A stretch of 64,000 nt of DNA from Hysterangium stoloniferum (GCA_015178975.1 WHVD01000010.1:806001-870000); one strand, 5' to 3'. Shown: positions 23,575 through 36,019, counted from the first letter of the stretch. Notes: generated from the sequence alone by a model not told the origin. Numbers and translations: made by a program.

Positions 23575-24300
23575 TTAGAAATATTTCCAAAGGCGAGAGT
23601 AAGTACTCCTACTCCTCCTCTCAGCCACCAAACTAGTCCCAGGCCAATTTATAGTGCCAGAAATGCTCAAACTCCCTTCAAACAGCACCTCTGCCTCCAC
23701 TGGTGCCTCCATTTCTTGCCTACTCCCCACCACAGACCACCATTCCTCTGACTGATGACAGGAGTAAGCTACTGTCTCCAGTGCACCCAAGATCCCTTTC
23801 AGGGTCTCCCCAATCTCTTTTAGGGGCTCCACCACCGACTCTAGCAATGCTGTTGCAAAAGTGCAACCCTTCTTACTCCTGTTGCACTGTGCACAGGCTC
23901 TGTTGAAGCCCATGGGAGTGCACTGGATGCCCACTGCTGTGCATCCTGCACATGACAGACCCCTTGAAGCTGGAACTCCTATAGTCATGTCAGTATCAAA
24001 ATATAATATAAAATAAAAAACTTACCTTCTGGGACTTCTGCCTTCCAAGCTCATCCTCACCATCACTCATCATCCTCATCATCATCTACACATTTCCTTT
24101 TTATCTGTGTTCTATAGTCAGTAAAGGACAAGATGAAAAGAAGAAGGCACACACCTTGGATATGTAGCCCCACCATTGCCTTACCCTTACCCTTACCCTT
24201 GCCCTTCACATCATTAGTGGCTTTCCTCTTTGCTGCCAACACTGCCCAATGACCTTCCTCCTCCTTTTCTCCTTGGCCTCCTGTAGTTGTCAATGAAGTT
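23575..24300 (-). pseudogene. Cys-cluster protein remnant, broken
   Basis: The minus strand has a Lys-Gly tract (VKGKGKGKGKA, about 24180-24210), then after two intron-like gaps GLSCAGCTAVGIQC and FNRACAQCNRSKKGC (about 23860-23960). This gives six cysteines in a C-x2-C ... C-x2-C-x6-C spacing that looks like a fungal Zn-cluster. Stops occur in all frames between the two parts (about 24060-24110), so it is probably a dead copy of a repeated gene. DNA binding is only a guess. Confidence 0.5.
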
Positions 24301-24527
24301 TCTTGACATTGTCCTTGTCACTAAGGCTTGGTGGAAAAAGGGGTTGAGACATTTGGGAGAGAAGACAAGAGGGAATAAATTTATTTCACATTTTTCTGAA
24401 TTTTTATATATTTTCACTAGCACCCATTTTTGACTAACAGGCCATGGATGTGAATATTTCAAACAAGTGAGTACTGACATCATTTTCTAGAAAAGTCTCG
24501 AAGGGTTTCAACCTAATGGGGAAATAC

Positions 24528-25160
24528 TGTTAGGATCCCCATCATTTTGGACCCCCACTACTTGTTTTGGACTTAATACCCTTTGTTACTGTACTTCACT
24601 GTCAGAACCCCCACTCACTATTACTGCTTACATTGCCCCCAACACTTGTTTCATTATAGTCTTACTCCTTTAGCTTTCCATTCTGTCTCTGTTTCCATTT
24701 GCTACCCCATGACCATCTCCCTGCATACATCTCACTTGCCACCTCAGATCCTTTTAGTATTGTTTAATATTTTACATTTAGTTTCCCCACCCACCTTGTC
24801 ATCGACTCTGTATGATCTGTTTTACCCCTTCACTTTCTTGATTGGCCTTCTGATCACCCATCTCAATGTAGTATAAAGTTCTTTTCATATATACTACAAT
24901 TCTTCAGTTTGAAAATTGACTTAGATTACCCTCTACTAGTTCTCAAACCTCTTTCCTCCTTTCTTGATACCCTCAAAGATGTTTTGGCAAGCTGCAAACT
25001 CTTACCTTATGACTCTTAGTAATTCAGCCCACCAGTCAATTGAGCTAAGTATTGTTCTTCATTCTTATTGTACTATCTGCTCTGTTTGAAATACTAGAGC
25101 ACCTAACAGTTTGTATGAGGGTGCAACACATAAGTTGAAGCCATGCTCCATTATGTTTAT
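24528..25160 (+). repeat. LTR family G, copy 2, 3' end deleted
   Basis: Starts TGTTAGGATCCCC, matches copy 1 as reverse complement, and carries the promoter motif at about 25116-25146. It breaks off into gag sequence without a normal LTR end, so the LTR end and the first 150 or so gag codons were deleted. Confidence 0.8.
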
Positions 25161-25278
25161 AGAGTCAGACCTCCTTGCATCTCACAGTTCTGTATTTATT
25201 CTTGAACCTAGTCTCAGAATAGCACTTGAAGGACTCACCACTTTCTTCAAAAACAATCATGGGAAGGCTGCCTGGCAT
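25161..25278 (+). pseudogene. Family G gag, N-terminal side of a split gene
   Basis: Plus frame reads SHSSVFILEPSLRIALEGLT then FFKNNHGKAAWH and stops matching gag at base 25278, where LTR A sequence begins. The missing downstream part, starting HAKVKKPDVLHG, is at 39376 on the minus strand. Confidence 0.82.
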
Positions 25279-25493
25279 ACTCCTGGCCCCGACCCCTTGG
25301 ACCGACGCTCAACTTGTCCTTCGGTTCCGATCGGTATCTCACTGAAAGGAGCTCTTTAGGATTAGTCTTCACCTGCCTGAAATCTAAGGACACCCTACGG
25401 ATATTTGCGAGGGCGCAGCACATAAGCTGAAGCCAAGTCCTTCCGATCGGTCCCTGTCGGCCACCGACATTAGTCAGTTTTCAGTTCTTAACA
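25279..25493 (+). repeat. LTR family A, 3' part of a split copy (215 bp)
   Basis: Matches the last 215 bp of the solo LTR at 28713-29436 and ends TTCTTAACA. It is followed by CCGTT. Its 5' part (505 bp) is at 39377-39881; together they make 720 bp, a full LTR. Confidence 0.88.
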
Positions 25494-26280
25494 CCGTTCT
25501 TGAGAAGTGTCCTTGGTAATATATCTTTTGTAGAACAATGGAGTAGCCAGTTGTAATCGAAAGGTTATAATGTCCATGTATAGATGGAGGTACCAATGAT
25601 GAAGAACTAGGCTTGGATGAACTAGAAGGCTCGTCACTGGCAAGGTGAATGACAGCGGTGCAGGGAGGGGGACTATATATGATAATTTCACTTGATTTCT
25701 GAGTTTGACCAACCCAACCTCGATACTACACCATTGCAAATGCCTGAACCTTCCAATCGCCCTCACACCCTGGAAATTTGGTGCACATGAAACACTCACT
25801 CGCAAACGAATTCCGACTTGCCCAATGTTCTGGATCTCCTTTCTCCGCATGCGGTGAGTTCCACAATTGCTTCGCATGGTCAGTCATACACTGATCAGCT
25901 TGCCTTCAAGTGCCTGGCCCTCCTCATTTGTCAGAAAACCACACCTTTTGAAGTCCCATCCTCGATGCAATTCTTCGTGGAGTTCTGCCAATCGCTTCGT
26001 GTCCAGAACCTGACATCAGAAACTCTGCTTGACTTGATTTTGCAGGTGATAGAGGATCGGTGAGCTTCCAAGATGTTTTAGCTTGTGTGGAACCAACACT
26101 TGGCTGACTTTGTAGGATAGATAGGTTCTAATGTGACAACCAGATCTCTGCATAAAAAATGAAATGAGTATATATGCATCTCAGACAATATCAAATTTCT
26201 CCTTTGTGCGTCAAGTTGGCATTCCAGGACATAAACCTTGGTACACAGAGTGCCAAATGCCATATTTCAGGCTTGCAAGA
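25494..26280 (-). repeat. Repeat M-D-N, copy 1, M part
   Basis: Reverse-complement match to 43770-44646, including the coding-like stretches MRSNCGTHRMRRK (25488-25877, minus) and the plus-strand frame at 25818-26063 (LALLICQKTTPFEVPSSMQF). It appears to hold a fragment of an intron-containing gene that I do not recognise. The D/N part of this copy is at 39882. Confidence 0.75.
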
Positions 26281-26644
26281 GATTGTTTTTCATAGCTTTC
26301 ATCAACAGCTCACACCAGTAGTACTCAGATAATAGTCAAGTCACCACTGCACATCAACTTGGATGAGGTTGCATCAACATTTATCATACACATCGTCCAT
26401 CATCTCTCAGAATTCCATGATCACGAACCCATTGATACGTCATATTGATTTGGGAACATCATAGTCACTGTTTCAGAGTATTGACTGCAAATCTTCTTCC
26501 GCGACAGCACGCTTCTCGCCGATCACATCAATGAGTTGAATGTGGTTTCTGTGTTCATTTATCCCATTGTATGGTACATTCACAATATTTTGCCTTTCAT
26601 CACTGTCTTTTCATCTGCCCATGAAACTTTCCTACCAGTGCGAT
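26281..26644. other. Gene-free stretch
   Basis: No ORF, RNA or repeat I can support. Confidence 0.4.
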
Positions 26645-26885
26645 TCTGTAATGTATTCAGGGGATTCTCTTAGATAGCTCAATATATGCTATAGTGTCAC
26701 AGAGCTTCAACAATAAAATAAGCAAAGGTCCAGTAATTTAAATACTGATAGATTAATGAGCTGCACTATTAAGCTTAAACAACTCAAATCAATGCTTATT
26801 TTGATTATTGAAAGGTTCAATAGAACTGTGTATGACTCTTTTAGCAAATAAAAGAACTATTCCTTGAGAATAAGGGCTCGCAAAG
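26645..26885 (+). repeat. Repeat J, copy 1
   Basis: About 240 bp from TGTAATGTATTCAGGGG to CCTTGAGAATAAGGG that recurs inverted at 53055-53285 with a few differences. No coding potential. Confidence 0.8.
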
Positions 26886-26899
26886 CAATTCAACTGGCT

Positions 26900-27005
26900 T
26901 ATTGAAAGCACCGGATAAATGTCTGGTCGGTGGAATGTATGTGTTTTATAATGAAATCTATAACAAATCACTATTAACCCAAATACCCGAAAAGATATCC
27001 TTCCG
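26900..27005. repeat. Repeat K, copy of the centre of the 46-47 kb palindrome
   Basis: About 105 bp (GGCTTATTGAAAGCACCGG to AAAGATATCC) matching 46678-46790, the spacer of the large palindrome. Confidence 0.75.
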
Positions 27006-27071
27006 CTGGCCAAACACAATCAAATAAAGATCTCACACCATCGTGGGAAAGGGACCTACAGTCCACTCCTT

Positions 27072-27602
27072 ATGATGGGAGAAATGACCGTGGCCAGCCA
27101 AGCGGAGAATTGTCCGCAGGACCAATGGTTACCGCACATAATCTCACATCCTCCGTCGCCGTCACCGTCACCCTTGCCCTCTCGCTGCCCCTGGGGCGGT
27201 ATCTACCTTTCGGACGGAAGGAAATACCCATGTCCATTTAATCTGAATGGAAAGGGTGAGACCAAGGTGCTGGAGCATTGGGCGCGGGTGCATGTTGCGA
27301 ACGAAATTTTCGCTCTCCGTGTCGGACTCATAGAGTGGCATCAGGCCCATTTTGTAGATTGTGTCAAGAAGCTATGTACAGCGACGCTGGATCTTGGCAT
27401 TTGCCCAAATCGAAACTGCCTAGGCGAGAGCTATAAGGCGGTCGGGGATAGAAGAGAGATGGTTCAGCGGCACCTGTTGAACCACCCTGAGTGCGAGGCG
27501 TCTTTCACGGGGTTCGAGGCAGCCTTCAGGGCGCCGCCGGAAAGAGGGTATGCGGACATGGTCGAAGAGCTCGGATACTGCAATCCAACCAATCTCAGCT
27601 GA
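27072..27602 (+). CDS. Hypothetical protein with two C2H2-like zinc-finger motifs
   Basis: Single exon, 176 aa, ATG at 27072, stop at 27600. A Pro/Ser run (residues about 28-37) is followed by Y-P-C-P-F-N then VLEHWARVHVANE and by C-P-N-R-N-C then VQRHLLNHPEC, so two possible C-x-(2..4)-C ... H-x3-H-like zinc sites. GC-rich and free of stops, unlike the surrounding repeats, which argues for a real gene. Similar small zinc-finger-like proteins are common in agaricomycetes; I cannot name it. DNA or RNA binding is inferred only from the motif. Confidence 0.6.
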   Translation: MMGEMTVASQAENCPQDQWLPHIISHPPSPSPSPLPSRCPWGGIYLSDGRKYPCPFNLNGKGETKVLEHWARVHVANEIFALRVGLIEWHQAHFVDCVKKLCTATLDLGICPNRNCLGESYKAVGDRREMVQRHLLNHPECEASFTGFEAAFRAPPERGYADMVEELGYCNPTNLS

Positions 27603-28707
27603 AGGCTCTGAACTTATCGACGGGAGAGTATATGAACGCACACAGACGTCTCGCCTAACTCGTTACATATATGCCCAATGTATTCCAAGTGATGTATAAT
27701 TAAAAGTATCACCAGATTTATTAATAGGAAAAAGAAACTGAGCGAACCGTGGCCATCGATACACTCATCTATCGGCTCTGACGATGAACATTGAAAATTT
27801 GGCGAATATTTGTCACGTGCAACAAACTCGGATCTAGGTGATCAAAGTTCATTGTCCTTACTTGGATGCGATAGGAAGTTTCTGTGATCGTTGTTCCTAT
27901 CGTACGAACTGCATGTCAGAAAAAATGACTGTGTGAGAAGATATGAGATTAACTTTGTGCCCGATATCCTCGATCGGAGGGTCGCGTGTGTCGGCCTCAG
28001 ATCGGAATGGGTATCACTGTGTGTGGCTATTTGTGGCTGTGTATACATCTACATCTCGTTAAATTTTTTTTATTGTTTGGAGCTTACGGCGCTATTCATG
28101 ATCATACGGAATCGTGTGGACTATGAGCGGATACATCTAACGCCTACAATGTCACAGGATCCTAGTTTATACAACATCACTTGATGCTGGAAAGAATCCC
28201 CAATCCTTTACTCATGTAGTGTTTTGATAAACATTGCTGATAAGGGAAAGACAAAGATTGTGACAAAAGGGATGCAGGTATGACTTGATTGCAGAACATG
28301 GTTGTTCAAGGTGATCCAATTCAGCACAGTATGGCATTAATATAGTAGGTGAATGTAAGGGGACATTTTATTTCTTGTATTTTTCATTTTCAAGTTGTCT
28401 GCCCATTCAGGAGTTAAGTAGATTAATTAGTAGTATTTCTTGTCATTTTCTCACATTTTTTCAATAGCCATTCCACCCTCTAGGAATATTCTAAGGTAGA
28501 GTAAATAGTTAGTGTCTATATGGGGTAAGCTGTCATTCTTGGATATCCCTCTGGTAGCCTTGTGCAAGTCCTACAGGCCCCATTTGAAGTGGCCCTTACA
28601 GTGAACAGATATGCAAGAGTATGCCCTTTATAATGGAAATATGGATACACATTCCCATCATGCTTATTTTGTCTCTGGACTATGAGGACTTGACAGAGGC
28701 ATGGTGG
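27603..28707. other. Gene-free stretch
   Basis: No gene seen. The last 500 bp or so may be decayed repeat sequence. Confidence 0.4.
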
Positions 28708-28712
28708 CAGCC

Positions 28713-29436
28713 TGTTACCACTGTGTCGCAACCCTATCGGTCCCGAGGTTACCGCCACTTACCAACATTTTCAAGTCACCACTTCGGAAACCATTAGCCC
28801 CGAAGCTGACGTATGTTTTCACGATGATCAAACCCTGTTTACACCCACATCAAAATAACTCGTATTGTCTGGTTAAACTTTTGATACGTCCCTTTTATTA
28901 CGTTGATCTGTTCAATCTTATGTTTCACATATGTCTATCTATATTTGTAGTCCTTGAACTATTTCCTTTTATCATAATCCCGCTCTCGGTTATCATTGGC
29001 CTCCGAACTAATCATAAACTTCCCATTTCTAGTCAAGCTTATTGTTAATACCGTTTTCTGCCCTTCTCCCCATTAGTATTTTCTAGATGCCTGCTATTTG
29101 TATATGAACCCGCTGTAGTTGTAGTTACTAGGCAATCAGAATATCGACTCAGAATACCCTCATACATCTGTAACAGTCTCATACTAAGAATCCCTCCATC
29201 CACCTTCGCATGCACTCGCCCACTCCCGGCCCCGACCCCTTGGCCTGACGCTCGACTTGTCCTTCAGTTCCGATCGGTATCTCGCCGAAAGGAGCTCTTT
29301 AGGATTAGTCTTCGCCCATCCGAAATCTAAGGACACCCTACGGACATTTGTGAGGGCGCAGCACATAAGCTGAAGCCAAGTCCTTCCGATCGGTCTCTGT
29401 CGGCCACCGACATTAGTCAGTTTTCAGTTCTTAACA
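28713..29436 (+). repeat. Solo LTR family A, TSD CAGCC
   Basis: Starts TGTTACCACTG, ends AGTTCTTAACA, 724 bp, flanked by CAGCC at 28708-28712 and 29437-29441. Plus orientation, opposite to the copies at 2200, 31409, 34458, 47963 and 48395. Promoter motif at about 29355-29385. Confidence 0.95.
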
Positions 29437-29441
29437 CAGCC

Positions 29442-30379
29442 TAAAAAGCTCAAATTAGTTCAGAATTCAAGCCATCTTAAATGTCTACACTACAACCTCA
29501 TAGGCAATGCCATCCTATTCACTATCTGTTCAACACTTTACATTAAGGTTCCATTATGAGAATGCTATCTATGAGTATGATGGTTTCCATAATTCAGGAT
29601 ACCATTAAAAATTCAAAAAGGTACTACATCACAGTACCTTGAAGAGAAGTTTCAAACCATTTCAGGTATATCTTCATACATTATGGCTGTTATGTATGTA
29701 TATATGTGTTACAATGTGGAATTGAAGCTCAGGAAGAGGTTCAGAAAATACAAAACAAGTCTTGGCTAATCACAATGTTCTTGTAAACTACAATTCTTCT
29801 TCAGCAATACTGCCTCAAGCCACTATAAATCCTACTATTTTTTCTCTATTTCCATCAGAGGAACACTTTTTGTTTGCAAACCCCAGTAGCACTCAAGGTA
29901 CCTCAAGATCTTTGAAGTTGGAAAACATTCAGAAAATCTCACTATTTGGCCAAATTCTCTAAGGATTTTTTGATCTAAAAAACTGTTTGAAATTTTTAGT
30001 TTTAGTAGATTTGTCTGGTGTCAAAAATAGTACCTGAAAGCCTTAAATATTTGCATCAGGAAATTTGGTGGAAACATTGTTGGAAATAGTCTATTTTTGA
30101 TGGAGTTGCTGAATGAGAAAACTCTTAGAAAAACCCTGTATTTTGTTAGGGTTTTTCCACCCATAAAATCCCATGAAAACTGTAATAATGTGCTTAGTGA
30201 AACTAATTCAAAACTACATATTTCTACTCAATTTTTCCCCTCAGGGAATGGAGTGAAAGCTGGTGATTCACTGCCTAACAAAACTTGTGCCAAGACAAAG
30301 TTTTCTTAAAGTTTTGTCAAGGTGAAACTCATAATGAAATTTAGAGTTTAACTATGTGTGAAATCATTGAATAATTATA
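29442..30379. other. Gene-free stretch between LTR A and Tc1 element
   Basis: AT-rich sequence with scattered stops; no gene or named repeat seen. Confidence 0.4.
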
Positions 30380-30610
30380 TACAGTAGGCAACAAAACCCT
30401 TACAATGTTTTGCAGACATGGCTATTCCTCCAGAAATAAATTCCATAAATTGCTGAAAATATTATGTAATATACTTCAACATCATACCTTCCAGAAATGC
30501 AAAGCCACAAGGCACCATGTCCTTATTTGGTAAGTCCACATCACACACAAACCAATAGCTCATTGTAAGGGTTTTGTTGCACACTATTTTGAGACTATTA
30601 TTACAAGAAA

Positions 30611-32412
30611 TTAGTATTTAGGATGGCCCCCCTTTGCTCTAATCACTGCTGCAAGTCTTCTAGGCATACTCTCAATAAGCTTCTGACACTCCTCCTTTGG
30701 AATCTCTTCCCACACCTTCTGCACCCTCTCCCACAGTTCATGAACACTATTTGCAGGCTGTTCATATTCCCCCAGTTTCTTTTTGACATGATTCCACAGA
30801 TGTTCAATAGGATTCATGTCAGGAGATTGTGCAGGCCACTTGAGGACTGTAACATCATGGTCAGTGAACCATTTCTGGGCCTTTTTGCTGGTGTGTTTGG
30901 GGTCATTGTCTTGTTGAAACACAATGTCAGCCACTGTTTTGTTGTAATATTTGAGGGTTTGCTGGAGTTCATCATCCAGGATCTCCACATAAAGCTCAGC
31001 ACCCATCCTCCCATCAATGTTGGTTGCAAACCCAACCCCATCCCAGCCCATGCATCCCCACATCATCAGGTTTCCTCCTCCAAACTTGACTGTTCCCTCT
31101 ACTAACCTATCATTTAACCCCTCACCCACATTTTTCCACACATATTTCCTTCCATCTGATCCCAGCCTATTAATATTAGTCTCATCAGACCATATGACCC
31201 TCTTCCAGTCCTCCAGGGTCCATTCCAAATGCCTTTCTGCAAACTCCAATTGAGATTTCCAATGATGAGGTTTGAGAAGTGGCCTTTTTCTCTTTACCAC
31301 AGCCCTCATGCCTATGGTTTTGAGGTGGTGATGCACTGTTTGTGAAGTAATAGGAGTGTTGATGATGTCTATAAGTTTCTTGGTTGCCTGTGTGGCATTA
31401 TCAACCTTTGTTAAGAACTGAAAACTGACTAATGTCAGTAGGCCGATGGGGACCAATCAGAAGGACTTGGCTTCAGCTTATATGCTGTGCCCTTGCAAAT
31501 ATCCATCGGGTGTCCTTAAATTTCAGATGGACGAAGACTAGTCCTGATGAGTGCCTCTCAGTGAGTTACCGATTGGGACCAAAGGATAAGTCGAGTGTTG
31601 GGCCAAGAGGTCAGGGACTGAGAGTGGGCGAGCGCACGCGAAGGTGGAGGGCAGAATACTTAGTATGAGACTTCTAGAGGTGTATGAGGGTATTCTGAGT
31701 CGAAATTCTGATTGCCTAGTAACTACGACTACAACGGGTTCATATACAAGTATTTGGCATCTAGAAAATACTAACTAGGAGAAGAGCAGAAAACATTATT
31801 GACAAATAAGCTTGACTAGGAACAGGAAGGTTACAATTAGTTCAGAGGCTGTGAAATAACCGAGAGTGGGATTACAAGAAAAGGAAATAGTCCGAGGGTT
31901 ACAAGTATATATAGACATATGTGAAACATAGAGTAAAATGGATCATCATAATAAAAAGGGGACGTATCAGAGTATAACCAGATAGTACAAGTATATTTTG
32001 ATGGGGGTGTAAATGGAGTTTGATTGCCACAAAAGCATATGTCAGCATCAGGAGACTGACAGTTTCTGATGACTTGAACAATAACTTGAATTGTCAATAG
32101 GTGGTGATAACCTTGGGGACTGTCAGGTTGTGACACGGTCATAACAACCTTCCCCATGCAAATTATTCTTCTAGCATAGGCAATATTGGCTGTGGTAAGC
32201 TTTGTAGGAGGGCCACCAGAGCATTTGGGGAGGTCAGGGTGATGCTCAGAACGAATATGACTGATGGTGGCACTGCTGAGATGAGTTTGGTAACATATTT
32301 GAGCTCCAGAAATGCCAGAGTCAAGTAGAGTAAGAACATGTTGGATTTGGCAGGAGGAGAGCTTTTTCATTGTGAGTAGGGTGATTGTGGGATTCCAACT
32401 GGTTGCTTTCAT
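30611..32412 (-). pseudogene. Tc1-type DD34E transposase, interrupted by LTR insertion
   Basis: ATG at 32412 opens a helix-turn-helix domain (SGISGAQICYQTHLSSATIS). Coding is broken at 32147 by a 738-bp solo LTR with its 5-bp duplication and resumes at 31403. The two parts total 1059 bases, 352 codons with no stop. Catalytic residues: D in VIWSDETN, D in FQQDNDPKH, E in MNPIEHLW, with 34 residues between the last two. Transposases of this family cut at TA. The insertion inactivates this copy; otherwise it looks recently active. Confidence 0.93.
31409..32146 (-). repeat. Solo LTR family A inside the transposase, TSD ACCTT
   Basis: 738 bp, TGTTAAG to CATAACA, flanked by ACCTT at 31404-31408 and 32147-32151. 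Compared with the 2200 copy many CG dinucleotides have become TG or CA. Confidence 0.97.
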
Positions 32413-32759
32413 CTTATATACATTGAGGAAGAGTGGTCACATGACTTTGTTGAACTTTATAAACAAAGTCATGTGACTAGGACCCATTTTGAACTTTAAA
32501 AATGTGTGCAACAAAACCCTTACAATGAGCTATTGTTTTGTGTGTGATGTGGACTTACCAAATAAGGATGTGGTGCCTTGTGGCTGTGCATTTCTGGAAG
32601 GTATGATGTTGAAGTATATTACATAATATTTTCGGCATTTTACAGAATTTATTTCTGGAGGAATAGCCATGTCTTTCAAAAAGTACAAAACATTGTAATG
32701 GTTTTGTTACCTACTGTATTTTAACAAAATTTTCCTTAGTCATAAACACTATGGAAATG

Positions 32760-33856
32760 TGTCAGGAACTGGAAAACCTGCCAGACCTCTGGGCTCCTGG
32801 ACCCCATCCTACATGCTCCTGACCCTCTATATTGTATAGTTACAACTAGAGTTCCTGCTGGAGCCTGCACATCAACTTGTTTATGTCTGACTCTCTGTAT
32901 GCACCCCACCCTATCTGCACCCAACTCTCTATACCCACTACCAGACAACCCACCAGGACCTGGACTCCACCCAACTCTCTATACCCACTACCGGACAACC
33001 CACCAGGACCCGGACTCCACCCTATGTGCACCTGACCTGCTGTATGGAACCTAACATACAGTCACAACTGGAGTTCCTGCCAGGACCCATCCATCACACC
33101 TGTCTGTACCTGACATACCTCTCTGACACACCTGTCTGCACCTAACCCTCTGTGTCTCATGCACCAGTCCTCAGACTCTACTGGACCACCTGCACATCCA
33201 ACCTGTCTATACCCGACATTGTCTCATGCACCAAATCCCCAGACTCTGCCCGGACTCCCAGAGCCCTCTAACTGAGCCCCACTCCAGGTATGGTCTAATG
33301 ACCTGTCATGTTTCAGACCCTGCTCCTGTTCCATTTCATCCCTAATACCTAATTTGGTATTTACTTGTTTCATTTTATGTTTAATAGTGCTGCCCCACAT
33401 TAATACCCAATTTGGTATTATTACATTTCACAGTCTATATAAGTCTCCTATATTCATGTACTTAAAGTCCAGTTTGAATCTCGAACAAGTTACACCCCCT
33501 GACCCAGTCTCTGCTCCAGTCTCTTAGAGACTCACTTGTCTGTCTGCATGCTCGATTCCCGGAACTCCCACAGGAACTCTGGGATCTGGAATCTACATCT
33601 CCTTGTATGCATTCTGTCAGCTCGAAATATGGACACCCGAATGAGTGTACGAGGGTGCAGCCCATAAGCTGGAGCCAAGTCCATCTCATCTTCTGATAAT
33701 TATTCTGATACCACACTCCCTTGTACTAATATCCCCAGAAACTCCCTTGGACTTATGACCCAGGGACTCCATGGGACATTTCCCGGAAAAGAGGTGTGTT
33801 TAGAATGATTACCGGAAAATCCATGGGACTGGAGATCCTTTGTTCGGAACTTAACA
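32760..33856 (+). repeat. Solo LTR family F, copy 1, TSD AAATG
   Basis: 1097 bp, TGTCAGGAACTGG to GGAACTTAACA, flanked by AAATG at 32755-32759 and 33857-33861. Promoter motif (CATAAGCTGGAGCCAAGTCC) at about 33663-33682. It contains an internal direct repeat (CAACTCTCTATACCCACTAC twice, about 32925-33000). Confidence 0.93.
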
Positions 33857-33861
33857 AAATG

Positions 33862-34457
33862 TATTTGTGAACCCTGGAAGAAATTAGCAGTTTTGTGAAG
33901 ATCTGTTCCCAGAGACTCCATGGAGTATCTCCTGGATCTCACATCATGTTCTGAACCATCTTCCAGACTAGGATCAAGATCCAGAATCCACTGGAATCTG
34001 ACCCTCATGTTAAGTGCTGTGTTGGGAACTTATTCTGGAACCATTGGAAAGTAACCAGGAACTCGGGAACTTCCAGATTGACACAAATCAAATTTCCTTC
34101 AATTAAGGAGGGTGTTTATAATTACTATAATCTCAAATATTTACTAATAAAAGTCTTATTTTTACAAAACTCCATCTTTAAATAGTGATATCTATTCTGA
34201 AACAATTATATCATCAAAAAACAACCATCAGAAATAGTTCTTCATATTACATCTTATACAACCCATAGTTATTTAACAAATTCCATTGTATATAATTTCC
34301 TTCCTTTTACAGATGCCTACTAATACTTTTATTAGTACTTTGTTTTTTAAGAGTTGTAATGTAGTTATTTCCATGTAAAATATGTAAAATATTATTGGAA
34401 ATTTTTCATACCACAACTGTCTTTATTAAGTAAAACCCCCTATATATTCTGGGTATG
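33862..34457. other. Gene-free AT-rich stretch
   Basis: No gene or repeat recognised. Confidence 0.4.
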
Positions 34458-35202
34458 TGTTAAGAACTGAAAACTGACTAATGTCGGTAGGCCGATGGGG
34501 ACCGATCGGAAGGACTTGGTTTCAGCTTATGTGCTATGCCCTCACAAGTAACTGTCAGGTGTCCTTAAATTTCAGGCAGGTGAAGACTAGTCCTATCGAG
34601 TTCCTCACGGTGAGTTACTGATTGGGACCGAAGGATAAGTCGTGTGTCAGGCCGAGGGGTCGGAGGCCAAAGAGAGGCGAGTGCATGCAGAGGTGGGGAG
34701 CGGGATACTTAGTGTAGGGCTTATAGAGATGTATGTGTGTGTTCTGAGTCAATATTCTGATTGCCTAGTATCTACAACTACAGTGGATTCATATACAAAT
34801 TATTGGCATCTAGAAAATACTAACTAAGAGAAGAGCGGAAACATTATTGACAAATAAACTTGACTAGCAACCGGAAGGTTATGATAAGTTCAGAGGCCGT
34901 GATTTAACCGAGAGTGGGATTACAAGAAAAGGAAATAGTCCACGGGTTACAAGTATATATGGGCATATGTGAAACATAGTGTGGAATGGATCATCATAAT
35001 AAAAAGGGACGTATCAGAGTATAACCAGATAGTACAAGTATAATTTGATGGGGGCGTAAACAGGGTTTGATCACCATGAAAGCATACATCAGCATCGGGA
35101 GACCAACGGTTTCCGATGTGATGACTTGATCAATAACTTAAACGTCAATAGGTGGCAATAACCTCGGGGACTGTCAGGTACGGTTGTGACACGGTCGTAA
35201 CA
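34458..35202 (-). repeat. LTR family A copy
   Basis: 745 bp, TGTTAAGAACTG to TCGTAACA. The flanks (GTATG and GCAAG) do not match, so no target duplication is visible. Promoter motif at about 34512-34542. Confidence 0.9.
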
Positions 35203-35529
35203 GCAAGTTGAATCAAGTAGAAATCTGTTCAGATTGACAGATCCATTCCGAAGTAATACAATATGTATTTAGAGGTGCCAATGATATACATATGCATGGA
35301 ATGGACTATCTAAAGGTATCTATTTTTTTAAAAGTATTAGTGTTTCAAACTACTAATTTTTTTTCTTGTCTACTCGTGTCTGGAAAGATTCTTTAGTTTG
35401 TAATGTATGAGAGAGTTTAAAACTTTTTGAAAGTTTTAAAAACCAAATTATGTTTGAATCACATCCCAGATGTTTAAATGACCTTTAGAGTATATTAGAA
35501 TTTGGTATACTTAATAGTTTTCAGATATC

Positions 35530-36019
35530 CTCCTAAGTCAAATAATAATTGTAATATATTTTACAAAACTGAATGCAGAAGCCTCATTCAATGAAGTATA
35601 AATTCACCCTGTCAATGAAGTGAGAGGCTAATATCAGTCACAAAGGCTCACAGATGTTAATGTCAAAGAGTTTCAATGATCACATAAGACAAGATTGAAA
35701 GGTAGATTAATAATACAGATAACTAATATACAATGGAGAGATTATCTGACTGAGGTCCTTTGCTCTTCTCATTGCCCTTTTATGCCTTTCTTCATTAAAC
35801 TATGATTAAACTATGACATAAATGAAATCACATATGACATTGAAATGAGACAAGTCAAATGTAAGTTGAATGAATTTGAGGGTGTCAAAGATGCTGAATA
35901 GAATGTCAAGTTGAGAGTTTTTGTCAAAGATAAATTGATGTGTCGAAGATGAGTCAAAGAGTTGTCAAAAGTTACCTTGAATATTTTGTGACAATGTTGT
36001 GACTGTGACAGTTGTGACA
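35530..36019 (-). repeat. LTR family B, copy 2
   Basis: Reverse-complement match to the split L-TR at 48342-49512 (for example GGCATAAAAGGGC, CACTTCATTGACAGGG), ending at GTGACA 36019. The other end has decayed. The TATA-like GCATAAAAGG reads on the minus strand. Confidence 0.8.

Larger units (their letters stand above)
30382..32716 (-). mobile_element. Tc1/mariner DNA transposon, interrupted by a solo LTR
   Basis: Ends are CAGTAGGCAACAAAACCC (30382) and its inverse at 32716, with TA on each side (30380-30381 and 32717-32718). Terminal inverted repeats are about 203 and 214 bp (30382-30584 and 32503-32716). Each TIR also has, at its inner edge, an inverted copy of its outer 20 bp or so (core ACAAAACCCTTACAAT). 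Without the LTR the element is about 1.59 kb, a normal Tc1 size. Confidence 0.93.

Noticed and set aside
24180-24215. CCCTTA repeats resembling telomere sequence
   Set aside because: Fungal telomeres are usually CCCTAA/TTAGGG; here the unit is CCCTTA, only about four copies, and it encodes a Lys-Gly run in a gene remnant.
34458-35202. TSD for this LTR A copy
   Set aside because: Flanks GTATG and GCAAG do not match, so no target duplication is claimed.
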